From NCBI GenBank assembly GCA_016209785.1, contig JACQVM010000295.1, positions 1-12,205 on the forward strand: a stretch of DNA of 12,205 nucleotides, written 5' to 3'. How positions within the stretch are numbered: position 1 is the first letter of the stretch; every line of letters begins with the position of its first letter. A program made the position numbers and the translations under genes. This document shows, in pieces, positions 1 to 7,353 of this stretch. The DNA comes from Candidatus Melainabacteria bacterium (GTDB lineage: Bacteria > Cyanobacteriota > Vampirovibrionia > Obscuribacterales > Obscuribacteraceae). The notes under the pieces were generated by a model, which was not told the origin of the DNA, made no database searches, and was given only the letters and a program-made list of their open reading frames with translations.

Positions 1-2337
1 AACCACAGGAGATCGCCCTAACCGGCGAGCTAAACACCTCACAAGACTTCCAAATAGAGGGAAGACACCTTGGGACAAAACAATCCTGTTGGGGTTCACC
101 GAAATGCCACGAGTTGATTGCAGATAAGAGACAATTCTATCTTTCACGGCACCTGGCAAACCTTCATAAGGGGGCTCGAGGAATCCCTTGAGGATCCCCT
201 TAACGAGCAAATCAGGCACCGGCGCTTCAAACTCACCATAATCAAGACGAATGATCCCTTTAGTTTGCAAGTCAATTGGCTTCTCCGCAAAAATAGGATC
301 AGATGCCACCTTAGCAAAGGATTCCGTAAGACCACTAGTAGTAGCAGGCACCTCCAAATGCTGCGGTAACTCACCGCTGGGAAATGAAAATGAAAGAAGG
401 TCCTCCAAAAGCCATTCATAGAATTGTTGCGAGGGATAGCTAATCCGTGAGTATGTAAGCTCAGCACCAACTGCAAGATAGCGAGCCCACATCTTAGGAG
501 CATTTACAAAAAAACTGAGCTCAAGATCCGGATAGACTTCATTTCTTACCAGGCCATACACAATAAGCAAGTTGGGTGGCAATTCAAGTTGACTTGTAAG
601 TCTTAATAGAACATTGGAATTTAAGTTGGAGCTAAATTCCAGATTAGCTGAATCATCCACTACATACCAACGCTCAGGATGCTTGGCAGCTTGCTTGCAC
701 AACAGATCTGCAATGATGGGCGAGGGTCGGTCAAGTTGATAGGGGGAAATAATGCTTACAGCAGGACGCAAAAGTTCGTCAAGCTCCAACAGTTCAGAAA
801 GATCATCATTGCCCACCACCACATCCAATCCTAAGCCGGATGCAACTTCTTGATAGATCGGCTCCATAGACTGAGATAAGAGAATCCTTTGTCCAGAATC
901 TGTCAACATCGACAAAGCAATGGCCACAAGCTGTGCACGCTCCGGTCCAACAAAGCCCTCAGATGGATCGGTCAGAGTGTGACAGTACTCACCCAAAAAC
1001 CTTGCTAGAAGCTCACGGAGATATAAATTGCCACGCTCGTGCGGATAAGGAACAATCTTTGATGTTAAAAAGCTTCGAGACAACTTTCCCAAGAAGCTCA
1101 TTTGTTCATCTGTAATGCGAGAAAAATCCAGTTCCTCTCTTAAAGTATCCAGTCCCATTTGGTGAAGTTGCCTGACAAAGTTAACTGTTGGCTGTTCACA
1201 GTGTGTTTGTGCATCATAGACAAGCAGATCGTGGTAAACAGAGCATCCACGCTCAAGGAGTCTTGCAGACGTCGATGCACATATAGATAAACTTGACTCT
1301 GGTGACATGAAAAAGCTGAACTTAATACCATGGTTGGCTTCCAGTTGGACCAACGATGCCAAATCAGTGTCATCTGCCTGCTTGATACGCCGATTCCATT
1401 TCAGCGTAGGCTTAAACCCGCGTCGTCTGAACACTGCTTCAATTGTCGTTTGACCTGGTCGACCACCAAGAACAAACATCACATGCCCTTGTGAGTTTAA
1501 GCAAAGTTGTGCCTCTTCCAAGGCTCTGGCAATTAATGGCAAACCAAAACGATCTTCCAAAATGCCTTGCTGAAAACAGTAGTTACTGAGATCGTACAAG
1601 TCCTTCTCTGAAACATCCGCCCCAAGTCGTAAGGCCGTCGCTGACAGAGGATGAAGCACTTGTGGAATACAGCCAATGACATAATCAAAGTGCTCATCAG
1701 AGGCAATAGGCACAGCCAACAAATCCGACACACAGGCCCGAAAAACACTAGGTATTGGAAAACCTGCCTTACTTAATCGGTGACTGCCATCTTCGTATGT
1801 ACCGTTTAGCCAAGCATTTAGGCGGGCTACAAGCACCGCAGTCGGGTTAATGTCCAAACCAAGCACTTGTGCCACATTGGTTCTCAATAGCAAAAGAAGT
1901 CCAACCCACCCCGAGCCTGTCCCTATCTCTGCCACAAGCTTGCCATCAAAGTCCTGAGCATTCTTTAGCAACCCCTCAGCAAAAGTTTTCCCCCATTGCT
2001 CCGGAGAAAAAACAGCCGGTGTGATAAGCAACCGTATGGGCTCCACGGCACCAGGAACAATGACAGTCTCCATTCTCAGATGACTTTCCCCATGACATTC
2101 AAGTGCTCTAGCCAACCCATGAAGTACTCGGCAAGCCTCTCTACAAGATGTGGGCTCATCAAGAGCTGCCAAGAGTTGTCTTAGTCTATCAATGTACTTG
2201 TCATCCAATATAAGCAATTCATCTAATAATCCAAGATTAGCCAAGTGAGCAGTCTCAGCAGTGGACCTAATCTTCTCTTGGTCAATATCATCCTTAACCA
2301 TTGCCACCACAAACTCATACTTGGTAATTTCAATCAT
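1..2337 (-). CDS. Plant-type methionine S-methyltransferase (partial, C-terminus off the left edge)
   Basis: The minus frame from ATG at 2337 stays open for exactly 779 codons to position 1. By family it would transfer a methyl group from SAM to methionine sulfur, giving S-methylmethionine in the cytoplasm. Residues ~90-350 are a class I methyltransferase: SAM-binding loop EIGTGSGW (137-144), LDINP (161-165), GCIPQ (222-226), LSNYC (250-254), EDRFGL (261-266) and GGRPGQ (291-296). These match, in order, stretches I recall from plant enzymes (GCIPQ, LSNYC, EDQFGL, GGRPGQ). Residues ~430-640 look like a degenerate aminotransferase fold (GLVRNEVYPDLE at 595-606). From ~694 a second aminotransferase-like module begins (RLDYGEFEAPVP, YEGLPG, NPNRIVLSQG) and is cut off. 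Plant enzymes have about 1,080 residues, so roughly 300 are missing. No strong ribosome site precedes ATG 2337; in-frame GTGs at 2388, 2397 and 2436 are alternative starts. Substrate is inferred from homology. Confidence 0.85.
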   Translation of the reverse strand, partial: MIEITKYEFVVAMVKDDIDQEKIRSTAETAHLANLGLLDELLILDDKYIDRLRQLLAALDEPTSCREACRVLHGLARALECHGESHLRMETVIVPGAVEPIRLLITPAVFSPEQWGKTFAEGLLKNAQDFDGKLVAEIGTGSGWVGLLLLLRTNVAQVLGLDINPTAVLVARLNAWLNGTYEDGSHRLSKAGFPIPSVFRACVSDLLAVPIASDEHFDYVIGCIPQVLHPLSATALRLGADVSEKDLYDLSNYCFQQGILEDRFGLPLIARALEEAQLCLNSQGHVMFVLGGRPGQTTIEAVFRRRGFKPTLKWNRRIKQADDTDLASLVQLEANHGIKFSFFMSPESSLSICASTSARLLERGCSVYHDLLVYDAQTHCEQPTVNFVRQLHQMGLDTLREELDFSRITDEQMSFLGKLSRSFLTSKIVPYPHERGNLYLRELLARFLGEYCHTLTDPSEGFVGPERAQLVAIALSMLTDSGQRILLSQSMEPIYQEVASGLGLDVVVGNDDLSELLELDELLRPAVSIISPYQLDRPSPIIADLLCKQAAKHPERWYVVDDSANLEFSSNLNSNVLLRLTSQLELPPNLLIVYGLVRNEVYPDLELSFFVNAPKMWARYLAVGAELTYSRISYPSQQFYEWLLEDLLSFSFPSGELPQHLEVPATTSGLTESFAKVASDPIFAEKPIDLQTKGIIRLDYGEFEAPVPDLLVKGILKGFLEPPYEGLPGAVKDRIVSYLQSTRGISVNPNRIVLSQGVFPLFGSLVRCLARRLGRSPVV

Positions 2338-2340
2338 TCT

Positions 2341-2370
2341 ATATGTCTTGAAATCATATGTCTTGAAATC
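2341..2370. repeat. Exact tandem duplication of a 15-bp unit
   Basis: The unit ATATGTCTTGAAATC occurs twice back to back (2341-2355 and 2356-2370), immediately upstream of the chosen methyltransferase start. The unit is a multiple of three and lies in a frame that stays open to a stop at 2443-2445. If translation begins at an upstream GTG, it would encode DFKTY twice. Otherwise it lies in the 5' leader. Confidence 0.9.
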
Positions 2371-2445
2371 CGGAGTAGCTATTGACACTGGTGCCACAAC
2401 CAGCGATGATTTGCCTGAAAAATTAGCTGGGTACACATCTAGTTA

Positions 2446-2501
2446 AACATAGGCAACAAAAAAACCTAATCATATATAGTGGCATTGTGTATGGATTACT
2501 A
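2446..2501. promoter_or_regulatory. AT-rich divergent promoter region (tentative)
   Basis: This gap lies between the divergently read methyltransferase and the small membrane protein gene. It contains an AT-rich core around 2469-2480 that offers a -10-like hexamer on each strand: TATAGT at 2475-2480 on plus, and TATGAT read on minus from 2474 to 2469. I could not pair either with a good -35 hexamer at 16-18 bp, so the site is weakly supported. Confidence 0.25.
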
Positions 2502-2515
2502 GAGGAAGGATATAG

Positions 2516-2746
2516 ATGGACAAGGATAAGACTTTAAATTGGGCAATGTTAGGCGTCATGCTTGTTACATTAGGGGCAGTTCTTTACACAAACTCTACGT
2601 GCATGTCGCAGATTAATACTGTCCAAGGCGATGTGTCGGAAGTTAAGGCAATGGTGGACGGACTTGCCCGTATGTGTCGCGAGCATACAGCCACAAGTGG
2701 TACCAGTGCACCAAAGACGGCTTCTGCTCCAGCCACTAAGAGATAA
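2516..2746 (+). CDS. Small single-pass membrane protein, unknown function
   Basis: This is a 76-residue protein that I do not recognise. A short charged N-terminus (MDKDK) is followed by one hydrophobic helix at about residues 9-25, then a polar segment (~31-58) that looks helical, and a Ser/Thr/Ala/Pro-rich tail ending in KR. No lipobox precedes the cysteines (C29, C54). The arrangement suggests a membrane-anchored protein with a small soluble domain, probably exposed outside the inner membrane, but topology is inferred. A strong ribosome site, GAGGAAGGA at 2502-2510, sits 5 bases before the ATG and supports both the start and real translation. It is monocistronic: the upstream gene is divergent and a hairpin terminator follows 23 bases after the stop. 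Confidence 0.7.
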   Translation: MDKDKTLNWAMLGVMLVTLGAVLYTNSTCMSQINTVQGDVSEVKAMVDGLARMCREHTATSGTSAPKTASAPATKR

Positions 2747-2769
2747 CAGTAGGGCACTAGGCATAAGTT

Positions 2770-2804
2770 AACCCACCCTGTCACTATTGCCAGGGTGGGT
2801 TTTA
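2770..2804 (+). terminator. Rho-independent terminator between convergent genes
   Basis: A perfect 10-bp stem, ACCCACCCTG (2771-2780) with CAGGGTGGGT (2791-2800), encloses a 10-base loop and extends one further A-T pair. A short T run (TTTT, then AAT) follows on the plus strand. It ends the small membrane protein transcript. On minus the hairpin is followed by TTAACTT, so it may also stop transcription from the facing Spy-like gene, less efficiently. Confidence 0.85.
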
Positions 2805-2846
2805 ATAAGTGGACGCCATCAGTAGTCTGAATATGGTGCCAATTGC

Positions 2847-3443
2847 TTAGCCTCTGAAGTGCCTTTTGTGGGTACGTTGTCCCATTACCCCAGCGTGGCT
2901 TCTACCCATAATTGTTTGTTTCCTCAACTCCTTTCGTTGCTCGGGGGTAAGTATCTCTAGGGTGTTGATGCGCTCATCTGTGCGTAAGTTGGCTATGGCT
3001 GATTTTTGTTCGTTAATGCGACTTTGCAGCTCAGTAACCTTTTGTCTATCAAGTTGGGTCCTACTCATAAGATCAGCAAGCTCTCTTTCACTCAATTTCA
3101 GTTCCAGCACTTTTGGGCCAAGTTTGTTAAGAAACTGATTCTTAATGGCAAAGAGCTTCTCATATTGATCTTCAGTAAGGGCGAGATCCCCTTCAAGGAA
3201 GCTAAAATTACCTGCTCCTTTTGGCTGAGGGCAGCGTGCCGAACCTGGGGAAACCATTGGAGAACCTCCAAGGCCCCCCGGTAATGCCGCCATAAGTCCA
3301 ATGTCAGTGACCGGCATTTCATCTAGACCTGACAAATGAATGAAGTCTGGATCGCTCTCGTCAAACTGGGCCAAAGCAGGTCCAGAACTAGTCAGTAGTG
3401 AAGTCATCCCTAAAATAAGGGCAAGTTTCCATGGCAATGTCAT
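2847..3443 (-). CDS. Secreted Spy/CpxP-like protein with two LTxxQ motifs
   Basis: This 198-residue protein has a signal peptide: K6, a hydrophobic core to ~18, and likely cleavage after ALA at 25. The mature part begins with an acidic, Gly/Pro-rich region (~26-85), followed by a long helical segment carrying LTEDQ (89-93) and LTPEQ (165-169). Paired LTxxQ motifs flanking long helices are the hallmark of the Spy/CpxP/ZraP family, periplasmic chaperones or metal/stress sensors that form helical dimers. The C-terminus is basic and His-containing (RSHAGVMGQRTHKRHFRG), which could touch metal or anionic surfaces; that is inference. The ribosome site AGGGAGAA (on minus, within 3452-3460) supports the start. 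It is read divergently from the MFS transporter across a 76-base gap. Which stress it responds to cannot be read here. Confidence 0.75.
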   Translation of the reverse strand: MTLPWKLALILGMTSLLTSSGPALAQFDESDPDFIHLSGLDEMPVTDIGLMAALPGGLGGSPMVSPGSARCPQPKGAGNFSFLEGDLALTEDQYEKLFAIKNQFLNKLGPKVLELKLSERELADLMSRTQLDRQKVTELQSRINEQKSAIANLRTDERINTLEILTPEQRKELRKQTIMGRSHAGVMGQRTHKRHFRG

Positions 3444-3519
3444 AATTAAGTTTCTCCCTATAGCTTTGCCGGATTACACAAGCAAGTACGTCCAGCAGCA
3501 AAAAAAGTTCAAACCCCTC

Positions 3520-4839
3520 ATGACTTTACTTCTTAAAACTGCCCAGGTTACCCAACAGCGTAAGACCAACTTCCGTTGGGTGGTGATGGCACTGGCGTTT
3601 CTCATCACTATGGTCAACTACTTGGATAGGTCCGCCATTTCCTATGCCATCAATCCCATAAAAAAGGAATTTGGGCTCAATGATGCAGATTTTGGTTTTA
3701 TTGCTGCAGCTTTTGGCATTGGGTATATGGTGATGACTGTGGGCGGAGGCATTCTAGTGGACAAATGGGGCTCCAGGAAAGTCTGGTCACTGGCAGCCAT
3801 TGCTTGGTCGGGAATAACTGCTTGTCTGGGACTTGCTAGTGGCTTTTGGACACTTTTTGCCATGAGAACACTGTTGGGAATTGCTGAAGGTCCTCACTTT
3901 CCAGCTCTGACCAGAGTTGTCACCGATTGGCTACCGATTTCAGAAAGAGCTAGAGCCACTGCCTTTGGACTTGCAGCAGTTCCGTTAGCATCAGTTGTTG
4001 GGGCTCCACTCATTTCCTCTCTTGTAACAACTATGGGTTGGAAAGTTATGTTTGCTGTCTTAGGTACATTGGGCATTATCTGGTCCATAGTTTGGTTTGT
4101 TTTGTTCCGCGATTCTCCAGAAAACTCGCAATTTGTCTTAACAGACGAGCTCACCCATATCCGCAGACAACTACCCAACACTCCAAACCACCCCAATAGG
4201 CAGATCCATCAATATATGCCTAACACAGGCAAAACAACATGGAAATACATGCTGACCAATCGAGCTCTGCTTGCCAACAACTATGCATTTTTTGCTTTTG
4301 GGTACTTGCTTTTCTTTGCTTTAACCTGGCTTCCAGGCTACCTCGAGTCAGTCTATAGCATTGAGCTTAAACACATAGGCTGGTTTCTCGTTGCACCCTG
4401 GCTTACCGCTGCCGTACTCTTAGTATGGGCCGGACACCTTTCAGATTGGCTCTGGCTAAAGACTGGAAGCATGCGCGTGGCTCGTTCACATCTGATATGG
4501 ATCTGCCAACTTGCCTCAGCAGCTTGCTTTGTGCCAGTCCTGTTTACCAATTCACTACCAACAGCAATGATTGCCATTTCCTTTGGAGTAGGGCTGGGAC
4601 TAATGCCTAATGCAGCCTTCTACGCCTTAAACTCTGATTTAGCCGGAGATCGTGCAGCCACCAGTCTGGGAATTATGGACTGCTTTTTTGCTGCCTCCGG
4701 CATTGCTGCACCAGCATTAACAGGTGTTCTAGCTAATGCTACAGGGAACTTTAATGCTGCTTTTGGGCTTCTTATATTCTTTGCCATAACCTCGGCTGTT
4801 GGAATAATCCTGTTCCAACATCCAGATCACAAAGTTTAG
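3520..4839 (+). CDS. MFS transporter, anion:cation symporter (sugar-acid) type
   Basis: This is a 439-residue inner-membrane major facilitator with about 12 hydrophobic helices. Family signatures are visible: NYLDR in TM1 (33-37), the loop 2-3 motif GGGILVDKWGSRK (75-87), RTLLGIAEG (116-124), a WLP...ERARATAFG segment (137-150), and a second-half repeat of the loop motif (AGHLSDW, 304-310). This pattern is typical of the ACS family (hexuronate, galactonate, glucarate, some phthalates, sialic acid, inorganic phosphate), which couples anion uptake to H+ or Na+. The substrate cannot be told. The frame is open back to an ATG at 3340, but that would overlap the signal-peptide region of the opposing gene. 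I chose ATG 3520 because TM1 follows normally. No clear ribosome site precedes it, so the start is uncertain. The gene ends 9 bases before the convergent TPR gene. Confidence 0.85.
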   Translation: MTLLLKTAQVTQQRKTNFRWVVMALAFLITMVNYLDRSAISYAINPIKKEFGLNDADFGFIAAAFGIGYMVMTVGGGILVDKWGSRKVWSLAAIAWSGITACLGLASGFWTLFAMRTLLGIAEGPHFPALTRVVTDWLPISERARATAFGLAAVPLASVVGAPLISSLVTTMGWKVMFAVLGTLGIIWSIVWFVLFRDSPENSQFVLTDELTHIRRQLPNTPNHPNRQIHQYMPNTGKTTWKYMLTNRALLANNYAFFAFGYLLFFALTWLPGYLESVYSIELKHIGWFLVAPWLTAAVLLVWAGHLSDWLWLKTGSMRVARSHLIWICQLASAACFVPVLFTNSLPTAMIAISFGVGLGLMPNAAFYALNSDLAGDRAATSLGIMDCFFAASGIAAPALTGVLANATGNFNAAFGLLIFFAITSAVGIILFQHPDHKV

Positions 4840-4848
4840 GTTGTACCT

Positions 4849-5706
4849 TTACTTGCTAAGCGGTACTGTTTTGTTTGTTAATCTAAGGAGCTCATCGTGG
4901 TGAGACACTGCCTTAATAGACATGCCAACACGATCACGGATATATGCACTGTCCATGTACTTTGGATCAATAGTAACAGCCTTGCTAAAGTAGCGCACAG
5001 CACCACGACTATCTTTCTTGTCCAAATGGCCAATAGCTAGGCCATAATAATCGGCAGCATTGGGCTGCTTACTAAGCGCAATAGCCCTTTGCCAGTTAGA
5101 TAAGGCACCTTCAATATCACCCTTGTCAAATAATAGACAAGCTAAGGTATTTACAAACTCTGGATTGCCTGGGCTAATCTTGAGCGCCTGATCAACCTCG
5201 GCAAGCCCTTCTTCAAGAACTCCCAAGCGGTACAGTGTCCAGGCAAGAGAGTTGTGTGCCACCGCATCGTTTGGATCAAGGCAAATTGCGATACGGTACG
5301 CTGCAGCAGCTCTTCCTAGCTGACCAGCACTATAAAAGTTATTGCCGCGGCTAACCTGATCAGCCGACTTGCTGTTCCTATGCTCGAGAGCCTCGTCTAG
5401 ACGTTGTTGGCAAAAGTTGCACGTTGGATCAATGCTAAGTGCTGTCACAAATTCAGAAATGGCTCCATCTATATCCCCTTTCTCCTCAAGAAGCACCAAG
5501 CCAAGTTGCACATGCCCATCAACAGAATCAGGATTAATCTCTAAACCTCTTATATACTCAGCAATCGCGGCATCAATGAAACCATCCAACCGAAACTCCA
5601 TCGCCCGCTGAAAGTGATCCCCGTCCAATTGAGACAACGCTGGCTGTTGTGAGGTTATGACCACCATAGCAAAAGTAACGACCTCGAGCATTCTCTTAGC
5701 AACCAT
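4849..5706 (-). CDS. Secreted tetratricopeptide-repeat protein
   Basis: This 285-residue protein has a signal peptide (MVAKRM, then a hydrophobic core, likely cleaved near ALS at 25). It is followed by about six TPR units over ~29-260. Typical TPR features recur: Ala/Gly at positions 8 and 20 and Pro ending helix B, as in GLEINPDS, TALSIDPT, AICLDPND, ALKISPGN and AVTIDPKY. TPR arrays bind partner proteins; here the partner would be in the periplasm or outer envelope. Three cysteines sit in the mature part (CNFCQQ and C142), the first two spaced CxxC, which could be redox-active or metal-binding. The ribosome site AGGAAAGAG (on minus, just upstream of 5706) supports the start. The gene lies 73 bases downstream of asnS on the same strand, so some read-through is possible, but no functional link is evident. 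Confidence 0.8.
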   Translation of the reverse strand: MVAKRMLEVVTFAMVVITSQQPALSQLDGDHFQRAMEFRLDGFIDAAIAEYIRGLEINPDSVDGHVQLGLVLLEEKGDIDGAISEFVTALSIDPTCNFCQQRLDEALEHRNSKSADQVSRGNNFYSAGQLGRAAAAYRIAICLDPNDAVAHNSLAWTLYRLGVLEEGLAEVDQALKISPGNPEFVNTLACLLFDKGDIEGALSNWQRAIALSKQPNAADYYGLAIGHLDKKDSRGAVRYFSKAVTIDPKYMDSAYIRDRVGMSIKAVSHHDELLRLTNKTVPLSK

Positions 5707-5779
5707 GCTCTTTCCTAACTCCTAGATCTGTGTCCCAACCAAAGCACACAGCTTACAACACCCAACTACTAAGAACTTC

Positions 5780-7177
5780 TTAAAACTCAGCACTTTTTGG
5801 CGCGCGTGGAAATGGTATCACATCACGGATGTTACCCATACCTGTGACAAACTGAATGGTACGTTCCAAACCAAGTCCAAAACCAGCATGGGGAACTGTA
5901 CCAAAACGGCGCAGATCCAAATACCACCAATAGTCCTCTGGATTAAGCCCTTGTGCCTTCATCCGTGTCTCCAGCACCTCAAGCCGCTCTTCACGTTGGC
6001 TGCCGCCTATTATTTCACCAATCTTTGGCACCAAAACATCCATAGCACTGACCGTCCTACCATCATCACTTAAACGCATGTAAAAGGCTTTAATATCACT
6101 GGGATAATCAGTCAAGATTACAGGTTTCTTGAATGTCTTTTCGGTCAAATATCTCTCATGCTCAGACTGAAGATCGACCCCCCAGGACACTGGAAACTCA
6201 AAACTTTCGCCCGAGCGCTTGAGAATATCTACAGCTTCGGTGTAGCTAAGCCGCACAAACTGGCTATCTATAATGCCCTTGAGGGTTTCAAGCACCGTGT
6301 TGTCTATGCGTTCATTAAAAAACGTCATATCAACATGACAATTGCTAAGCACTTGCGAAAAGATGGTCTTCAAAAACTCCTCAGCTAAGTCCATGTTACC
6401 TTCTAGGTCACAAAAGGCCATCTCAGGCTCAACCATCCAGAACTCAGCTAAATGACGTGAGGTGTTGGAATTTTCTGCACGAAATGTTGGACCAAATGTA
6501 TAGACATTGCTTAAAGCAAGAGCATAAATCTCAGCCTCAAGTTGTCCGCTGACTGTAAGGTTGGTAGGTCGTCCAAAAAAGTCTTGCTCAAAGTCCACCT
6601 CAGTTCCACCATTTAGCCTAGGAACATTGGCCAGATCAAGCGTGGTCACGCGAAACATTTGTCCTGCCCCTTCGCAGTCGCTAGCTGTAATGATGGGTGT
6701 CTGGACATAGATAAAGCCACGGGACTGGAAAAACTCATGTATAGATCGGCAAATTTCATTACGTACTCTTGCTATTGCACCAAAGGTATTGGTACGTGGA
6801 CGTAAGTGAGCCATGGTGCGCAGAAACTCAAAAGAAGTTCCCTTCTTTTGCAAGGGATAGACTGCTGGATCAGCAAAACCAAGAACCTTGATAGATTCAG
6901 CCTTTACCTCAGATAGCTGTCCCTTTGCTGGTGAGGACACAATGGTGCCAATAATCTCTACACTGCTGCCAATGCCAGTCTTAAGTACTTCACTTTCGTA
7001 ATTAGGAAGGCTTGATTCAACCAACACCTGCACATTCTTTATGGTAGAACCATCGTTTAATTCAATGAAAGAAAACCCAGCTTTAGAATCACGCCTAGTT
7101 CTGACCCAGCCACAAAGCCGCACCTGCTTGCCTACATTATCAAGTAACAGTGCCTCAATTATCCTTGTCCGCCTCAT
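5780..7177 (-). CDS. asnS: Asparaginyl-tRNA synthetase (asnS)
   Basis: Attaches asparagine to tRNA-Asn in the cytoplasm using ATP. The 465-residue product matches the family's usual length. Order: N-terminal OB-fold anticodon-binding domain ([14 protein letters not shown] from ~19), the bridging HLRPRTN (124-130), then the class II catalytic core. Visible motifs are [15 protein letters not shown], motif 2 [17 protein letters not shown] (from 232), [10 protein letters not shown] (387-396) and motif 3 GFGLGLER (432-439). It ends in [11 protein letters not shown], the family's characteristic C-terminus. The frame is open upstream to an ATG at 7258, but I chose ATG 7177: AGGAAAGGAAA lies just before it and the N-terminus then aligns with AsnRS. 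Possession of AsnRS indicates direct Asn-tRNA charging rather than sole reliance on the amidotransferase route. It is divergent from the serine dehydratase gene. Confidence 0.97.
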   Translation of the reverse strand: MRRTRIIEALLLDNVGKQVRLCGWVRTRRDSKAGFSFIELNDGSTIKNVQVLVESSLPNYESEVLKTGIGSSVEIIGTIVSSPAKGQLSEVKAESIKVLGFADPAVYPLQKKGTSFEFLRTMAHLRPRTNTFGAIARVRNEICRSIHEFFQSRGFIYVQTPIITASDCEGAGQMFRVTTLDLANVPRLNGGTEVDFEQDFFGRPTNLTVSGQLEAEIYALALSNVYTFGPTFRAENSNTSRHLAEFWMVEPEMAFCDLEGNMDLAEEFLKTIFSQVLSNCHVDMTFFNERIDNTVLETLKGIIDSQFVRLSYTEAVDILKRSGESFEFPVSWGVDLQSEHERYLTEKTFKKPVILTDYPSDIKAFYMRLSDDGRTVSAMDVLVPKIGEIIGGSQREERLEVLETRMKAQGLNPEDYWWYLDLRRFGTVPHAGFGLGLERTIQFVTGMGNIRDVIPFPRAPKSAEF

Positions 7178-7353
7178 ATCATTTCCTTTCCTAGAGCTTT
7201 GCCTATAAGCACTTACCTTATTTATATAAGCGAAACACCAGTCCACTAGAATGAACAAAGTTACACGACTCCACAGGCTAATAGTAAGATGCTCTTAGAC
7301 GTAAGTACAGGATTGACTCAACTTTTACAAAGTTTTGTCCTTATAGACTGGCT
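7178..7353. promoter_or_regulatory. Divergent asnS / serine dehydratase intergenic region
   Basis: The 176 bases must hold promoters for both genes. On minus, the best -10-like element for asnS is TATAAA (from 7226 to 7221) inside TTATATAAATAAGG, without a convincing -35. The string GCTTATA occurs twice on minus in this stretch. On plus, TTGACT at 7313-7318 resembles a -35, but the only downstream -10-like element, TATAGA at 7342-7347, is 23 bases away, too far for a normal sigma-70 promoter. No riboswitch or T-box structure was recognised. Confidence 0.25.

Noticed and set aside
144..503. Minus-strand 119-codon ORF and several other short ORFs within 118-2184
   Set aside because: They lie in other frames over the continuous 779-codon methyltransferase frame and show no family features; they are shadows.
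2866..3284. Plus-strand ORFs opposite the Spy-like gene
   Set aside because: They are antisense shadows; the minus frame has a signal peptide, LTxxQ motifs and a ribosome site.
3340..3519. Extended N-terminus of the MFS transporter from ATG 3340
   Set aside because: The extra 60 residues are antisense to the Spy-like signal peptide and leader, have no transporter-like features and would place a long non-homologous tail before TM1.
5369..5611. Plus-strand 80-codon ORF inside the TPR gene
   Set aside because: Antisense to a clear TPR repeat array; no ribosome site or recognisable feature.
5765..5790. Palindromic TAAGAAGTTCTTA at the end of asnS as a terminator
   Set aside because: The stem is short and AT-rich with a tiny loop and no T run, so it is not convincing as an intrinsic terminator.
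7178..7258. Upstream ATG 7258 for asnS
   Set aside because: It adds 27 residues not seen in AsnRS proteins, while ATG 7177 has a good ribosome site and gives the normal length.
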